A stretch of 63,990 nt of DNA, taken from assembly GCA_024641635.1 (NCBI GenBank), contig JAHECS010000018.1:1-63990 (forward strand), read 5' to 3'. Below, piece after piece: positions 25,413 to 34,536 of the stretch. Position 1 is the stretch's first letter. The number at the start of each line of letters is the position of its first letter. This DNA is from Actinomycetes bacterium. Its GTDB lineage: Bacteria; Actinomycetota; Actinomycetes; S36-B12. The translations under genes were made by a program, and so were the position numbers. The notes beneath the pieces were generated by a model. That model did no database searches and had not been told where the DNA came from. It worked only from the letters and a program-made list of their open reading frames with translations.

Positions 25413-25874
25413 ATGAGTCGCCACATCCAGGTCACGTTCGACGCCCGTGACCCACGAGCCCTCTCCATCTTCTGGAGCGAGGCCCTCGGGTACGTCCACC
25501 CGGGGGGGCCCGGCGTCGCCCTGTCCGAGGGGGTCCACCCGCTGGATGCCTGGGACGACTTCCTCAAGCGCCACGGCCTGCCGCCGGACCAGTGGAACAC
25601 CCCATCCGCCCTTGAGGATCCCGATGGAGTGGGAGCTCGACTGTTCTTCCAGCAGGTGCCGGAGGGCAAGACCGCCAAGAACCGCGTACATCTCGACGTG
25701 CGCGCAGCGCCCGGGGTTCAAGGGGAGGAGCGGATGGCTGCGCTCGAGGACGAGTGCGAGCGCCTCGTCGCACTGGGCGCCACCCGGCTGCAGCGCCACG
25801 AGCCTGCTCCACCGACGACCTTCGGTCATATCGTCATGGCCGACCCCGAGGGCAACGAGTTCTGCCTGGACTGA
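25413..25874 (+). CDS. VOC-fold (glyoxalase-like) protein
   Basis: A 153-residue protein with two paired beta-alpha-beta units of the vicinal-oxygen-chelate fold: MSRHIQVTFDARDPRALSIFW...LEDPDGVGARLFFQQVPE and KNRVHLDVRA...GHIVMADPEGNEFCLD. Candidate metal ligands are H4, a mid-chain His in RVHLDV and the late Glu in GNEFCLD. The family spans isomerases, dioxygenases and resistance proteins; no substrate can be inferred. It is divergent from the large secreted gene and convergent with glyS. Confidence 0.85.
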   Translation: MSRHIQVTFDARDPRALSIFWSEALGYVHPGGPGVALSEGVHPLDAWDDFLKRHGLPPDQWNTPSALEDPDGVGARLFFQQVPEGKTAKNRVHLDVRAAPGVQGEERMAALEDECERLVALGATRLQRHEPAPPTTFGHIVMADPEGNEFCLD

Positions 25875-25898
25875 CCGTCAGCCGTCAGGCGTGTGCGA

Positions 25899-27281
25899 TC
25901 AGCAGGCGGGGAGGCGCTGCGCGAGCCAGCCGACGAGCTCGTCGACCGCGATGCGCTCCTGCTGCATCGAGTCGCGCTCGCGCACGGTTACCGCGTTGTC
26001 GTCGAGCGAGTCGAAGTCGAAGGTGACGCAGAAGGGCGTGCCGATCTCGTCCTGCCGGCGGTAGCGGCGGCCGATGGCGCCAGCGTCGTCGAACTCGATG
26101 TTCCAGAGGCGACGCAGGGTCGCCGCGAGCTCCTTCGCCGCCGGCGTCAGCTTCTCGTTGCGCGAGAGCGGGAGCACGGCGACCTTCACCGGGGCGAGGC
26201 GCGGATCGAGGCGAAGGACAGTCCGCTTGTCGACTCCGCCCTTGGCATTCGGCGCCTCGTCCTCGTCGTAGGCGTCGAGCAGGAAGGCGAGGACCGCGCG
26301 GGTGAGGCCGGCTGCCGGCTCGATGACGTACGGCACCCAGCGCTCCTCCTTCTCCTGGTCGTAGTACGACAGGTCAACGCCCGACTTCTCGCTGTGCGAG
26401 GTCAGGTCGAAGTCCGTGCGGTTGGCGATGCCCTCGAGTTCCGCCCACTCGGACCCGGCGAACCGGAAGCGGTACTCGATGTCGACGGTGCGCTTGGCGT
26501 AGTGGCTGAGCTTCTCCTTCGGGTGCTCGAAGAAGCGCATGTTCTCCGGATCGATGCCGAGGTCGACGTACCAGTTCCAGCGCTCGTTGAGCCAGTACTC
26601 GTGCCAGTCCTCGTCCGTCCCGGGAACGACGAAGAACTCCATCTCCATCTGCTCGAACTCGCGGGTGCGGAAGATGAAGTTGCCCGGAGTGATCTCGTTG
26701 CGGAAGCTCTTGCCGGTCTGCCCGATGCCGAAGGGTGGCTTCTTGCGCGCGGAGTTCATCACGTTGAGGTAGTTGACGAAGATGCCCTGGGCCGTCTCGG
26801 GACGCAGGTAGTGGACCGCCGAGGCGTCCTCGACCGGCCCGACGGTGGTACGCAGCATGCCGTTGAAGTCGCGGGGCTCGGTGAACTGGCCCTTCGTGCC
26901 GCAGTTGCTGCAGCCGATGTCGGCAAGACCGTTGGCCGGCTCGTGGCCGTGCTTCTCGACGTACGCGTCGATGAGCTGGTCGGCGCGCCACCGCTTGTGG
27001 CACTGCTTGCACTCGGTCAGCGGGTCCGTGAACGTGTTGACGTGGCCCGAGGCCTCCCACACCTGCGGCGCGAGGATGACCGACGAGTCGATTCCGACGA
27101 CGTCATCCCGGCCACGAACGACCGCCTGCCACCACTGCCGCCGGACGTTCTCCTTGAGCTCGACGCCCAGCGGGCCGTAGTCCCACGCGGAGCGGGACCC
27201 GCCGTAGATCTCGGACGACTGGAAGACGAAGCCGCGGCGCTTGCACAGGTTGACGACGGACTCGACGCGATCGGTTGCCAT
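25899..27281 (-). CDS. glyS: Glycyl-tRNA synthetase (alpha2 type)
   Basis: Charges tRNA-Gly. A class II synthetase of the eukaryote/archaeal-like alpha2 form common in Actinomycetota. The N-terminal [21 protein letters not shown], a zinc-binding pair CKQC...CSNC, motif 2 [20 protein letters not shown], and a C-terminal anticodon-binding domain ([20 protein letters not shown]) are present. Length is 460 residues. No T-box leader is visible upstream. Its start lies 12 bp after the phosphoribosyltransferase stop. Confidence 0.97.
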   Translation of the reverse strand: MATDRVESVVNLCKRRGFVFQSSEIYGGSRSAWDYGPLGVELKENVRRQWWQAVVRGRDDVVGIDSSVILAPQVWEASGHVNTFTDPLTECKQCHKRWRADQLIDAYVEKHGHEPANGLADIGCSNCGTKGQFTEPRDFNGMLRTTVGPVEDASAVHYLRPETAQGIFVNYLNVMNSARKKPPFGIGQTGKSFRNEITPGNFIFRTREFEQMEMEFFVVPGTDEDWHEYWLNERWNWYVDLGIDPENMRFFEHPKEKLSHYAKRTVDIEYRFRFAGSEWAELEGIANRTDFDLTSHSEKSGVDLSYYDQEKEERWVPYVIEPAAGLTRAVLAFLLDAYDEDEAPNAKGGVDKRTVLRLDPRLAPVKVAVLPLSRNEKLTPAAKELAATLRRLWNIEFDDAGAIGRRYRRQDEIGTPFCVTFDFDSLDDNAVTVRERDSMQQERIAVDELVGWLAQRLPAC

Positions 27282-27293
27282 AGTGGCGCAATC

Positions 27294-27794
27294 CTAGGCG
27301 GGCGGCATCGACAGCAGACGGCGCGCCTCGTCATCACCGATGACGTCGAAGTCGTCGTAGTGCCACGTCAGGCTCCGCCGGGCGAGCGGTCGCACGGCCG
27401 CGACGACGTCGTCATACCGGTGCTGGAGATCCGCGAGGGCCTCCCTCGGGCACACCGGCACCGCCAGCACCAGCCGTCCGACCTCGCTGCGCCGGAGGGC
27501 ATCGGCCACCGCGCGGGCCACCGTTCCGGTCTCGACGCCGTCGTCGACCACGACCACGTCACGCCCGGCGAGGTCGGGGTCCGGAGCCACCACGGCGCCG
27601 TCGTCGGAGCGGTGCACGGGCAGCCCCCTCACCTCGAGTGGCCACTGCGCGCGGATTCCGAGGGCGACCGGCGCCCCGTTCGGCAGCACGGCAAGAAGGA
27701 GCGGTTCTGCGCGCAGTGACCACTCGGCGGAGGCGGCCTGGAGGAGGGGGGCCAGTCGGGCACCACCATCGGCCAGGTTCGCGAAGTCGCTCAC
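27294..27794 (-). CDS. Phosphoribosyltransferase-type protein
   Basis: A 166-residue PRTase fold. The PRPP-binding motif is RDVVVVDDGVETGTVARAV; other fold segments are LLLAVLPNGAPVALGIR and RLVLAVPVCPREALADL. This class is found alone or fused to hydrolases and its base substrate is usually unknown. The GTG at 27794 overlaps the stop of the ABM-domain gene (GTGA). A 22-bp stretch at 27708-27729, encoding AEWSLRA, is identical to one arm of the palindrome at 34470-34521. Confidence 0.82.
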   Translation of the reverse strand: MSDFANLADGGARLAPLLQAASAEWSLRAEPLLLAVLPNGAPVALGIRAQWPLEVRGLPVHRSDDGAVVAPDPDLAGRDVVVVDDGVETGTVARAVADALRRSEVGRLVLAVPVCPREALADLQHRYDDVVAAVRPLARRSLTWHYDDFDVIGDDEARRLLSMPPA

Positions 27795-28210
27795 GACAGC
27801 ACGGGCGGCACATGCGCGGCCGCGGCGGCACCGAGGCCGACGTCGCCCGCGTCGGCCGCCAGTCCGCTCTGGGCCTGCTCGATGCCCGTTCCGTCCCACC
27901 TCCGCACGACCTCGAAGGCCGACGGCTCGTCGAGGGCAGTGGACAGCAGCGGGATCGCGCTCACCTTGACGTCGAACGCGGACAGCGCCCGCCGATAGGC
28001 GCCCACGCCCTCCCACTCGGTTCGCAGCAGCAGGAGTTCGGCGTCGTCCGTGGCCTGCCCCAGCGAGGCACCGAGGCAGCCGGGCTGAACCGCGAGGGCG
28101 GCCAGCGCTCGATCAGCCGCGTCCAGGAACGACCGTCGGCCTGCGGCATCGACGCGGAAGCGGCTCACGACGAGGAGGCCGGTAGGGCCGGGGTTAGGGT
28201 GGGACACCAC
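27791..28210 (-). CDS. ABM-domain (antibiotic biosynthesis monooxygenase-like) protein
   Basis: A 139-residue cytoplasmic protein with a dimeric alpha-beta barrel domain: LLVVSRFRVDAAGRRSFLDAAD, GCLGASLGQATDDAELLLLRTEWEG, then VGAYRRALSAFDVKVSAIPLLS. Members act as small cofactor-free monooxygenases or heme-degrading enzymes, but many have no known role. The C-terminal tail is alanine-rich. It heads a three-gene run with the phosphoribosyltransferase and glyS and is divergent from the DUF6703-like membrane gene across 36 bp. Confidence 0.75.
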   Translation of the reverse strand: MVSHPNPGPTGLLVVSRFRVDAAGRRSFLDAADRALAALAVQPGCLGASLGQATDDAELLLLRTEWEGVGAYRRALSAFDVKVSAIPLLSTALDEPSAFEVVRRWDGTGIEQAQSGLAADAGDVGLGAAAAAHVPPVLS

Positions 28211-28246
28211 CCGAACGGTAGTCCGTCGATCCGCCCCGGAGAGTCC

Positions 28247-28666
28247 ATGGCCAGCAGCAAGGACGAGCAGCCCCGCAAGAAGGGCGCGATGCCGAGTGGC
28301 GTGCGCGGCCCGGGAGGTCCCCCCTCCCCCGGAGGCGCCCGTCCCGCGCCCCGGCCGGGGGCAGCTGGGTCATCCGGCGCCCGACGCGCGTTCGAGGAGC
28401 GCAGCTATCCGTTCCTCCGCACGCTGCACGGCATGCCTCGGTGGCTCATCGTCGTGCTGCCGGCCATCCTCCTCTTCGGCGGGCTCGTGCTCACCGGCCC
28501 GCTCTCGTGGCTCGGCGGGATCCTGCTGCTGATCGTCTGGCTGTTCGTCGCCTGGCTGACGGCGCTGTCCTGGCCCGCCCTGTCGCCGGGATCCCGGATC
28601 TTCCGCGCCCTGGTCGTCCTCGCACTTCTCGGGGTCGTGATCCTCAAGCTGATCGGCCGCTTCTGA
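28247..28666 (+). CDS. DUF6703-like small membrane protein
   Basis: A 139-residue protein. A basic, Pro/Gly-rich N-terminal half (residues 1-50, PSGVRGPGGPPSPGG) is followed by three hydrophobic segments (about 66-85, 87-108, 118-136). This layout is seen in an actinobacterial family of unknown function. The ATG at 28247 follows a GGAGAG ribosome-binding site. It lies upstream of znuA on the same strand but the Zur box sits between, so it is probably transcribed separately. Confidence 0.7.
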   Translation: MASSKDEQPRKKGAMPSGVRGPGGPPSPGGARPAPRPGAAGSSGARRAFEERSYPFLRTLHGMPRWLIVVLPAILLFGGLVLTGPLSWLGGILLLIVWLFVAWLTALSWPALSPGSRIFRALVVLALLGVVILKLIGRF

Positions 28667-28692
28667 CCTCGAACCACCCGCTGCAGGTGGTT

Positions 28693-28709
28693 TTGACAAT
28701 CATTTTCAA
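28693..28709. promoter_or_regulatory. Zur box upstream of znuA
   Basis: The 17-bp near-palindrome TTGACAATCATTTTCAA lies 18 bp before the znuA start. Its reverse complement contains TGAAAATGATTNTCA, which matches the actinobacterial Zur operator. It stands out as AT-rich in a GC-rich neighbourhood. Zur, encoded at the end of the same operon, should bind here when zinc is plentiful and silence znuACB-zur. Confidence 0.85.
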
Positions 28710-28727
28710 CAAGCCTACGCTCGTGGA

Positions 28728-29648
28728 ATGCGGCAGCGTGCACGCCTCGTCCCGGCCGCCCTCCTCGTGGCCGGCACCCTCGCCCTGACGGGCTGCACCG
28801 GACCCACGACAGATGCCACGTCCGCTTCGGACGGGACGCTCGACATCGTGGCGGCCTTCTATCCCCTGGCCTACGCCGCAGAAGCCGTGGGCGGCGACGC
28901 CGTGAGCGTCACCTCGCTGACGCCCCCGGGCGCGGAACCACATGACATCGAGCTCAGCGCGGCGCAGGTCGCCGAGATCTCACAGGCCGACCTCGTGCTC
29001 TACATCCGTGGCTTCCAGCCGGCCGTCGACGAGGCAGTGGACCAGCAGGCGGCAGACCGGGCCATCGACGTCGCCGCCGGCCTGTCCCGCCGGGCGGCCT
29101 CCTCGGCAGACACCGCGGACGGGCAGTCGGCGGAGGATCCCCATGTCTGGCTCGACCCAGCCAACATGTCGTCCATCGGCGATGTCATCGCGACGCGCCT
29201 CACCGAGCTGTCCCCCGGGACCTCGTCGAGCATCGCGGCCGCGTCGACTGCCTTCGACGATTCCATGACCGCGCTCGACGCGGAGTTCGGGTCCGGACTG
29301 GCGTCGTGCGCGTCCACCGACCTCGTGGTCAGCCACGAGGCGTTCGGCTACCTCGCCGACGCGTACGGGCTCACGCAGGTCGGCATCTCCGGGCTCTCGC
29401 CAGAGGCGGAGCCCAGTCCGGCCCGACTCCGCGAGGTCGCCGACCTCATCGAGACGCGCGGCGTGACCACGATCTACTACGAGACCCTGGTGGACCCCAA
29501 GGTGGCGGAGACCATCGCCGCGGAGACCGGTGCTACGACGGCGGTCCTCGACCCGCTGGAGGGCCTGCCTCCCGGAGCCGAAGGCGACTACCTGTCGATC
29601 ATGCGCGAGAACCTCGCGACCCTCGTGACCGGGCAGGGCTGTCAATGA
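28728..29648 (+). CDS. znuA: Zinc ABC transporter substrate-binding lipoprotein
   Basis: Captures Zn(II) outside the cell. Lipobox LTGC (Cys23). Metal ligands are expected at H72 (EPHDIE), H139 (EDPHVWLDP), H203 (SHEAFGYLA) and a late acidic residue in the YYETLVDPK region. The His-rich loop often found between the first two ligands is missing here; the equivalent stretch is Ser/Ala/Asp-rich. Its stop overlaps the znuC start (ATGA). Repressed through the Zur box just upstream. Confidence 0.93.
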   Translation: MRQRARLVPAALLVAGTLALTGCTGPTTDATSASDGTLDIVAAFYPLAYAAEAVGGDAVSVTSLTPPGAEPHDIELSAAQVAEISQADLVLYIRGFQPAVDEAVDQQAADRAIDVAAGLSRRAASSADTADGQSAEDPHVWLDPANMSSIGDVIATRLTELSPGTSSSIAAASTAFDDSMTALDAEFGSGLASCASTDLVVSHEAFGYLADAYGLTQVGISGLSPEAEPSPARLREVADLIETRGVTTIYYETLVDPKVAETIAAETGATTAVLDPLEGLPPGAEGDYLSIMRENLATLVTGQGCQ

Positions 29649-30454
29649 CCCACGCCCACCCGCACGGGTCAGAGCACGCCGAGACCGTCGACGCCGTCAT
29701 CGAGGTCTCGCGGCTGTGCGTGGAGTTCGACGGCGAGCACGTGCTCGAGGACGTCGACCTCACGATCGGCCACGGCGAGTTCGTCGCGCTGCTCGGGCCG
29801 AACGGCAGCGGCAAGACCACCCTCATCCGGGCCATGCTCGGGCTTCAGCCCTACGCCCACGGGCGCGTCACCCTGTTCGGCACCCCGCTCGGCCGGTTCC
29901 GCTCCTGGCAGCGCATCGCGGTGGTGCCGCAGCGCCTGCCCGGAGCGTCGACGATCCCGGTCTCGGTCTGGGAGGCCGTCCTGAGCGGGCAGATCTCCCC
30001 GCGACATCGCTGGCGCCCCTTCGGGCGGGACCAGAAGGGGGCCGCGCAGCGGGCCCTCCAGGCCGTGGGGCTCTGGGAGCGGCGGCACGAACGACTCGAC
30101 GCGCTGTCCGGCGGGCAGCAGCGTCGGGCACTCATCGCCCGGGCGCTGGCCACCGGCGCCGACCTCCTCGTCATGGACGAGCCGACCGCCGGCGTCGATG
30201 CCCGCCACGTCGCCGCGCTGACCCTTCTCCTGTCCGACCTGCACCGGCGTGGCACGACGATCGTCGTCGTCACCCACGAGCTCACCGGGATCGCCCACCT
30301 GATCACGCGCGCCGTCGTCCTCGGCGCCCCTCGGGACGAGCCGTCGGTCGTGTTCGACGGACCTCCCCCCGTCCCGGGGTGGTACCTCCACGATCACGTG
30401 CACCATCACGACGGCGACGAGCAGCCGCCGAGCGTCGTCGGGCTGGAACCATGA
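29645..30454 (+). CDS. znuC: Zinc ABC transporter ATP-binding protein
   Basis: A 269-residue ATPase. Walker A is LGPNGSGKTTLI, the signature is LSGGQQRRALIARAL and Walker B is LLVMDEPTAGVD with a VVTHEL switch His. Both ends carry His-rich tails, MTHAHPHGSEH at the start and HDHVHHHDGDE near the C-terminus, which could bind zinc. The start codon overlaps the znuA stop and its stop overlaps the znuB start (ATGA in both cases), so the operon is tightly coupled. Confidence 0.94.
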   Translation: MTHAHPHGSEHAETVDAVIEVSRLCVEFDGEHVLEDVDLTIGHGEFVALLGPNGSGKTTLIRAMLGLQPYAHGRVTLFGTPLGRFRSWQRIAVVPQRLPGASTIPVSVWEAVLSGQISPRHRWRPFGRDQKGAAQRALQAVGLWERRHERLDALSGGQQRRALIARALATGADLLVMDEPTAGVDARHVAALTLLLSDLHRRGTTIVVVTHELTGIAHLITRAVVLGAPRDEPSVVFDGPPPVPGWYLHDHVHHHDGDEQPPSVVGLEP

Positions 30455-31275
30455 GCCTGCTCGACTTCGACTTCATGCGTCGCGCGCTCATCGCCGCGTC
30501 GCTCGTCGGCCTGATCGCGCCGCTCATCGGCGTCTTCCTCGTGCAGCGACGGCTGGCCCTGCTGGGCGACGGCATGGGACACGTCGCCCTCACCGGCGTC
30601 GGCCTCGCCTTCCTGCTGGGCACCGCGCCGGTGCCGACCGCCATGGTCGCGGCGGTGATCGGCGCCTTCCTCATCGAGTTCATCCGGTACCGCTCGCGCA
30701 CCGCGGGCGACGTCGCCCTCGCCCTGCTGTTCTACGGCGGCATCGCCGGCGGCGTCCTCTTCGCCTCGCTGGCCCCGGGCAAGGCGTCCTCGTCGCTGAA
30801 CGCCTACCTGTTCGGCTCGCTCTCCACCGTCGCCGAGGGAGACATCTGGGCGTTGGTGCTGCTGGCCCTCGGCGTGGTCGCCGTCATCGCCGTCCTCGGC
30901 CGCGAGCTCTTCGCCGTGAGCCTCGATCCCGATTTCGCTGCGGTGCAGGGCATCAAGGTCCGTGCCATGAGCACGCTCATGGCGATCCTGGCGGCCGTCG
31001 TGGTGGTCGTCGGCATGCGCGTCGTCGGGCTGCTGCTGGTGAGCGCCATCATGATCGTGCCGGTGGCCGGCGCACAGCAGGTCACCCGCTCCTTCCGTGC
31101 CACGGCGGCCCTGGCGATGGTGCTCGGTCTGGTCGCGAGCCTCGCCGGCCTCGTCGCCTCGTTCTACGTCGAGGTGCCCCCCGGACCGACCATCGTGCTC
31201 GTCGCCCTTCTGTCCTTCGCCGTGCTGGCCGTCATCGCCGTGCCCATCCGCCGACGACGCAGGGACACCGCGTGA
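30451..31275 (+). CDS. znuB: Zinc ABC transporter permease
   Basis: A 274-residue ABC-3 family permease with about eight membrane helices. Family segments include LVGLIAPLIGVFLVQRRLALLGDGMGHVALTGVGLAFLLG and GMRVVGLLLVSAIMIVPVAGAQ. It forms the zinc channel with ZnuC and receives zinc from ZnuA. The ATG overlaps the znuC stop and the stop overlaps the zur GTG start. Confidence 0.94.
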   Translation: MSLLDFDFMRRALIAASLVGLIAPLIGVFLVQRRLALLGDGMGHVALTGVGLAFLLGTAPVPTAMVAAVIGAFLIEFIRYRSRTAGDVALALLFYGGIAGGVLFASLAPGKASSSLNAYLFGSLSTVAEGDIWALVLLALGVVAVIAVLGRELFAVSLDPDFAAVQGIKVRAMSTLMAILAAVVVVVGMRVVGLLLVSAIMIVPVAGAQQVTRSFRATAALAMVLGLVASLAGLVASFYVEVPPGPTIVLVALLSFAVLAVIAVPIRRRRRDTA

Positions 31276-31682
31276 GCACGGGTCGGAACGAGCCGGCACC
31301 TGCCCGCCGCACCCGTCAGCGCAGCGCAGTGAAGGACGGCCTCGATCGGTGCGAGGGGTTCGTGTCAGCGCAGGAGCTGCATGACCGACTGCGCCGCGAC
31401 GGCCAGTCGGTCGGTCTCACGACGGTCTACCGCGCCCTGCAGGCGCTCGGCGAGGGCGGCGAGGTCGACTCGCTCGTGACTGACGATGGCGAGACGGTCT
31501 ACCGACGATGCAGCCCCGAGCACCATCACCACCTCGTCTGCCGATCGTGCGGCCGCACCATCGAGATCGCCGGGCCCGCGGTCGAGACCTGGGCTCACGC
31601 GGTCGCCAGCGAGAACGGATTCACCGACATCAGCCACACCCTCGAGCTGTTCGGGCAGTGCGGCTCCTGCACCTCAGCCTGA
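31272..31682 (+). CDS. zur: Fur-family zinc repressor
   Basis: A 136-residue Fur-family regulator. The N-terminal winged helix ([30 protein letters not shown]) binds DNA. The [11 protein letters not shown] segment and the C-terminal CGSC give structural zinc Cys pairs and sensor His. Its place at the end of the znu operon and the Zur box upstream of znuA support Zur over iron-Fur. Starts at GTG 31272, overlapping the znuB stop. Its 3' end overlaps the convergent uppS by 9 bp. Confidence 0.92.
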   Translation: MSTGRNEPAPARRTRQRSAVKDGLDRCEGFVSAQELHDRLRRDGQSVGLTTVYRALQALGEGGEVDSLVTDDGETVYRRCSPEHHHHLVCRSCGRTIEIAGPAVETWAHAVASENGFTDISHTLELFGQCGSCTSA

Positions 31683-32480
31683 CGCCGACGGCGGCGGAAC
31701 GGGATTCGGAACCGCCCCGCCGTAGCGGCGGTCCCGCGAGGCGTAGAGCTCACACGCGTGCCACAGGTGCCGACGGTCGAAGTCGGGCCACAGGGTGTCC
31801 AGGAACACCATTTCGGCGTACGCGGACTGCCACAGCAGGAAGTTGCTCGTTCGCTGCTCGCCCGAGGAGCGGACGAAGAGGTCGACGTCGGGCATGTCCG
31901 GCTCGTCGAGGTACCGGTGGAACATCCGCTCGTCGATGCGGTCCGGATCCAGGCGGCCTCGCTGCACGTCGCGGGCCATGGCCGCCGCAGCATCGGCGAT
32001 CTCGGCCCGCCCGCCGTAGTTGACGCACATCGTCAGGGTGAGCACCCGGTTGCCGGACGTGAGGCGCTCGGCCTCCTCGAGCTCGTTGATCACGCTGCGC
32101 CAGAGCCGCGGTCGCCTTCCCGCCCAGCGCACGCGCACCCCGAGCTCATGCATCTCGTCGCGGCGACGTCGGATGACGTCGCGGTTGAAGCCCATGAGGA
32201 ACTTGACCTCGTCCGGCGAACGCTTCCAGTTCTCGGTGGAGAACGCGTAGGCGCTCAGCCACGTGACCCCGAGCTCGATGGCACCCTCGACGCAGTCGAA
32301 GAGGCTGGCCTCCCCGGCCTCGTGCCCGGCCGTTCGCGGCAGTCCACGATCCTTCGCCCACCGTCCGTTGCCGTCCATGACGATGGCGACATGACGCGGC
32401 ACCAGGTCCGCAGGGATCGGCGGTGGCGCCGCCCCAGACGGGTGCCGCGTCGGAGTTCGCGGAGGGGTGCGGCGCGCCAT
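31674..32480 (-). CDS. uppS: Polyprenyl (undecaprenyl/decaprenyl) diphosphate synthase, cis type
   Basis: Adds isopentenyl units in cis to make the lipid carrier for cell-wall synthesis. A 268-residue cis-prenyltransferase: [19 protein letters not shown] holds the catalytic Asp, followed by [26 protein letters not shown] and the late [26 protein letters not shown]. The ATG at 32480 is used; the open frame runs further upstream into recO coding. The product chain length is not deducible. Lies 19 bp after recO, probably the same transcript. Confidence 0.95.
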   Translation of the reverse strand: MARRTPPRTPTRHPSGAAPPPIPADLVPRHVAIVMDGNGRWAKDRGLPRTAGHEAGEASLFDCVEGAIELGVTWLSAYAFSTENWKRSPDEVKFLMGFNRDVIRRRRDEMHELGVRVRWAGRRPRLWRSVINELEEAERLTSGNRVLTLTMCVNYGGRAEIADAAAAMARDVQRGRLDPDRIDERMFHRYLDEPDMPDVDLFVRSSGEQRTSNFLLWQSAYAEMVFLDTLWPDFDRRHLWHACELYASRDRRYGGAVPNPVPPPSASG

Positions 32481-32499
32481 GCGCCCATCCTGACACCCG

Positions 32500-33240
32500 C
32501 TAGGCGTCTGAGGCGCGATCGACGAGCGGCAGCGAGCGAAGGCCCCGTTCGAGGTGCCACTGAAGGTACGCGGCGACGACGCCACTCGCCTCGCGTCGCT
32601 CGCGCGACTCGCTGGCATCGGCCACGGGCCAGTCACCGCTCAGCAGTGCGCCGAGCAGCAGGACCGTCGCAGCCGAGGGGGCCGCCGATCCAGGGGGACG
32701 GCAGGAGGGGCACACGACGCCCCCGCTCGGGATGGACACGGCACGATGGGGGCCCGGCGCACCGCAGCGGGCACAGTCGTCGAACGAGGGAGACCACCCG
32801 GCGATGGCCAGCGACCGGAGCAGGTAGGCGTCGAGGATGAGGCCGGGGTCGTGGTCCTTGGCCACCAGGGATCTCAGGCCCGCCACCAGCAGGGCGAACT
32901 GGGGCACCGACGGCTCGCGCTCCTCGGGGGTGAGCCGCTCGGCGGTCTCGAGCATCGCCGTCCCCGCGGTCCATCGCGGATAGTCCGACGAGAGCACCGC
33001 CCCGTGGGCGGCGATGGACTCGACCTGGGTCACGGTGTCGAGCGACCGACCCTCGTACAGCTGCACGTCGACGTGGCTGAACGGCTCGAGGCGGGCCCCG
33101 ATGCGGCTGGACGTCTTGCGCACCCCTCGGGCCACCCCACGCACGCGGCCATGGCCCCGCGTGAGGAGCGTGACGATGCGGTCCGACTCGCCCAGCTTCT
33201 GGGCGCGAAGCACGATCGCCTCGTCACGGTAAACCGGCAC
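32500..33240 (-). CDS. recO: DNA repair protein RecO
   Basis: Mediator that helps RecA load on gapped DNA within RecFOR. The N-terminal OB fold ([20 protein letters not shown]...[15 protein letters not shown]) and a central helical region are followed by a Cys4 zinc site (C156, C159, C177, C180). At 246 residues it is the normal size. Upstream of uppS, as in other Actinomycetota, and divergent from the PerM-like gene. Confidence 0.93.
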   Translation of the reverse strand: MPVYRDEAIVLRAQKLGESDRIVTLLTRGHGRVRGVARGVRKTSSRIGARLEPFSHVDVQLYEGRSLDTVTQVESIAAHGAVLSSDYPRWTAGTAMLETAERLTPEEREPSVPQFALLVAGLRSLVAKDHDPGLILDAYLLRSLAIAGWSPSFDDCARCGAPGPHRAVSIPSGGVVCPSCRPPGSAAPSAATVLLLGALLSGDWPVADASESRERREASGVVAAYLQWHLERGLRSLPLVDRASDA

Positions 33241-33255
33241 GCTACATTCTCTCGT

Positions 33256-34464
33256 ATGAGCGAGCCGGTGCCCGACAGCCCGGAGCCGAGCCCGCTCGCG
33301 CCGTCGACAGGAGCGGCGGGCGATGGGCCCGCCGTGGGTCCTCCCTCCGTACCGCCCGCCCCTGAGCCGGCGGCCCCTGAGCCGCCCGCCCCCGTCCTGG
33401 TCGCGGCCGACACCCGCTGGCTTCGCCGGGCCCTGTTCATGGTCGTCATCGCGATCCTCGGACTGCAGGTCATCAACTTCGCGTGGGACCGGTTGGGCGG
33501 CTTCCTCTTCAACCTCCTGCTCGCCTGGCTCGTCGCCATCTCCTTCGACCCGGTGGTCAGCTTCCTCGCCCGAAGGGGCCTGCGCCGCGGAGTGGCCACC
33601 ACGCTCGTCGCCGTGACCTCGCTCCTCCTCGTCGGCGCCTTCATCGCCGTCTTCGGCAGCCTCCTCGCGACCCAGGTGACCGACCTGGTCCTGGCGCTGC
33701 CGAACCTGGTCCTGGACATCACGGCGTGGATCAACAGCACCTTCAACACCGACCTCGACCCGACGCGACTCACGGAGAACCTCAACCTGACTCCGCAGCA
33801 GATCACGGACATCGCGTCCTACCTCGCCGGCGGAATCGTCGGGGTGTTCACGGGAATCGTCGGGGCGATCTTCGACTTCGTGACGATCATCGTCTTCTCC
33901 TTCTACTTCTCCGCCGACTCACCTCGGATCAAGAGATGGATCGCGTCGTGGCTGCGGCCCGCGCGCCAGGTGACCTTCATCAAGGTGTGGGACATCTCGG
34001 TCCAGAAGGCAGGCGGGTTCGTCATCTCGAAGCTGGCCCTCGCCACGCTGTCAGCGGCCTTCCACTGCCTGTTCTTCTACTTCATCGACATCCCCTTCTG
34101 GCTGCCGATGGGCATCTTCGCCGGCGTGGTGAGCCAGTTCATCCCGACCATCGGCACCTACATCGGCGTCGCCCTGCCGGCGTTGTTCGCGGCCTTCGCC
34201 GAGCCGATCGACGTGCTGTGGATCGTCGTGTTCGCCACGGTGTACCAGCAGATCGAGAACTACGTGTTCACGCCGCGCATCTCGACGAGAACGATGGACA
34301 TCAACTCGGGCGTCGCCCTCGCCTCGGTCTTCGTCGGCGCGGCCTTGTTCGGCCCCATCGGGGCGATCATCGGAATCCCGCTGGCCGCCATCGTCATCGC
34401 CATCTTCGAGGCATACGGCCAGCGCTACGAGGTCCATCCCTACGTGCAGCGCAACGCCGACTGA
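33256..34464 (+). CDS. AI-2E / PerM family membrane protein
   Basis: A 402-residue integral membrane protein with a Pro-rich cytoplasmic N-terminus (residues 5-48) and about seven to eight helices. Family signatures are [24 protein letters not shown] and the late [30 protein letters not shown]. Members transport sodium, AI-2 or small compounds; the substrate here is unknown. The ATG at 33256 is chosen. Divergent from recO, whose start is only 15 bp away. A perfect palindrome follows the stop. Confidence 0.85.
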   Translation: MSEPVPDSPEPSPLAPSTGAAGDGPAVGPPSVPPAPEPAAPEPPAPVLVAADTRWLRRALFMVVIAILGLQVINFAWDRLGGFLFNLLLAWLVAISFDPVVSFLARRGLRRGVATTLVAVTSLLLVGAFIAVFGSLLATQVTDLVLALPNLVLDITAWINSTFNTDLDPTRLTENLNLTPQQITDIASYLAGGIVGVFTGIVGAIFDFVTIIVFSFYFSADSPRIKRWIASWLRPARQVTFIKVWDISVQKAGGFVISKLALATLSAAFHCLFFYFIDIPFWLPMGIFAGVVSQFIPTIGTYIGVALPALFAAFAEPIDVLWIVVFATVYQQIENYVFTPRISTRTMDINSGVALASVFVGAALFGPIGAIIGIPLAAIVIAIFEAYGQRYEVHPYVQRNAD

Positions 34465-34469
34465 CCCTT

Positions 34470-34521
34470 CTTCGCCGAGTGGTCACTGCGCGCAGGTGCG
34501 CGCAGTGACCACTCGGCGAAG
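34470..34521. terminator. Perfect 25-bp palindrome, family B (bidirectional terminator)
   Basis: Arms 34470-34494 and 34497-34521 are exact reverse complements (CTTCGCCGAGTGGTCACTGC followed by GCGCA) around two bases. It separates the PerM-like gene from era, which converge, so it should end both transcripts. 22 bp of one arm also occur inside the phosphoribosyltransferase gene at 27708-27729. Confidence 0.85.
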
Positions 34522-34536
34522 AGGGGGGTGGAGGGG

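Noticed and set aside
27282-27293. T-box riboswitch before glyS
   Set aside because: The upstream gap is 12 bp and no T-box or specifier structure is present.
25893-27719. 608-residue plus-strand frame opposite glyS
   Set aside because: Antisense to glyS and part of the phosphoribosyltransferase gene; no motifs.
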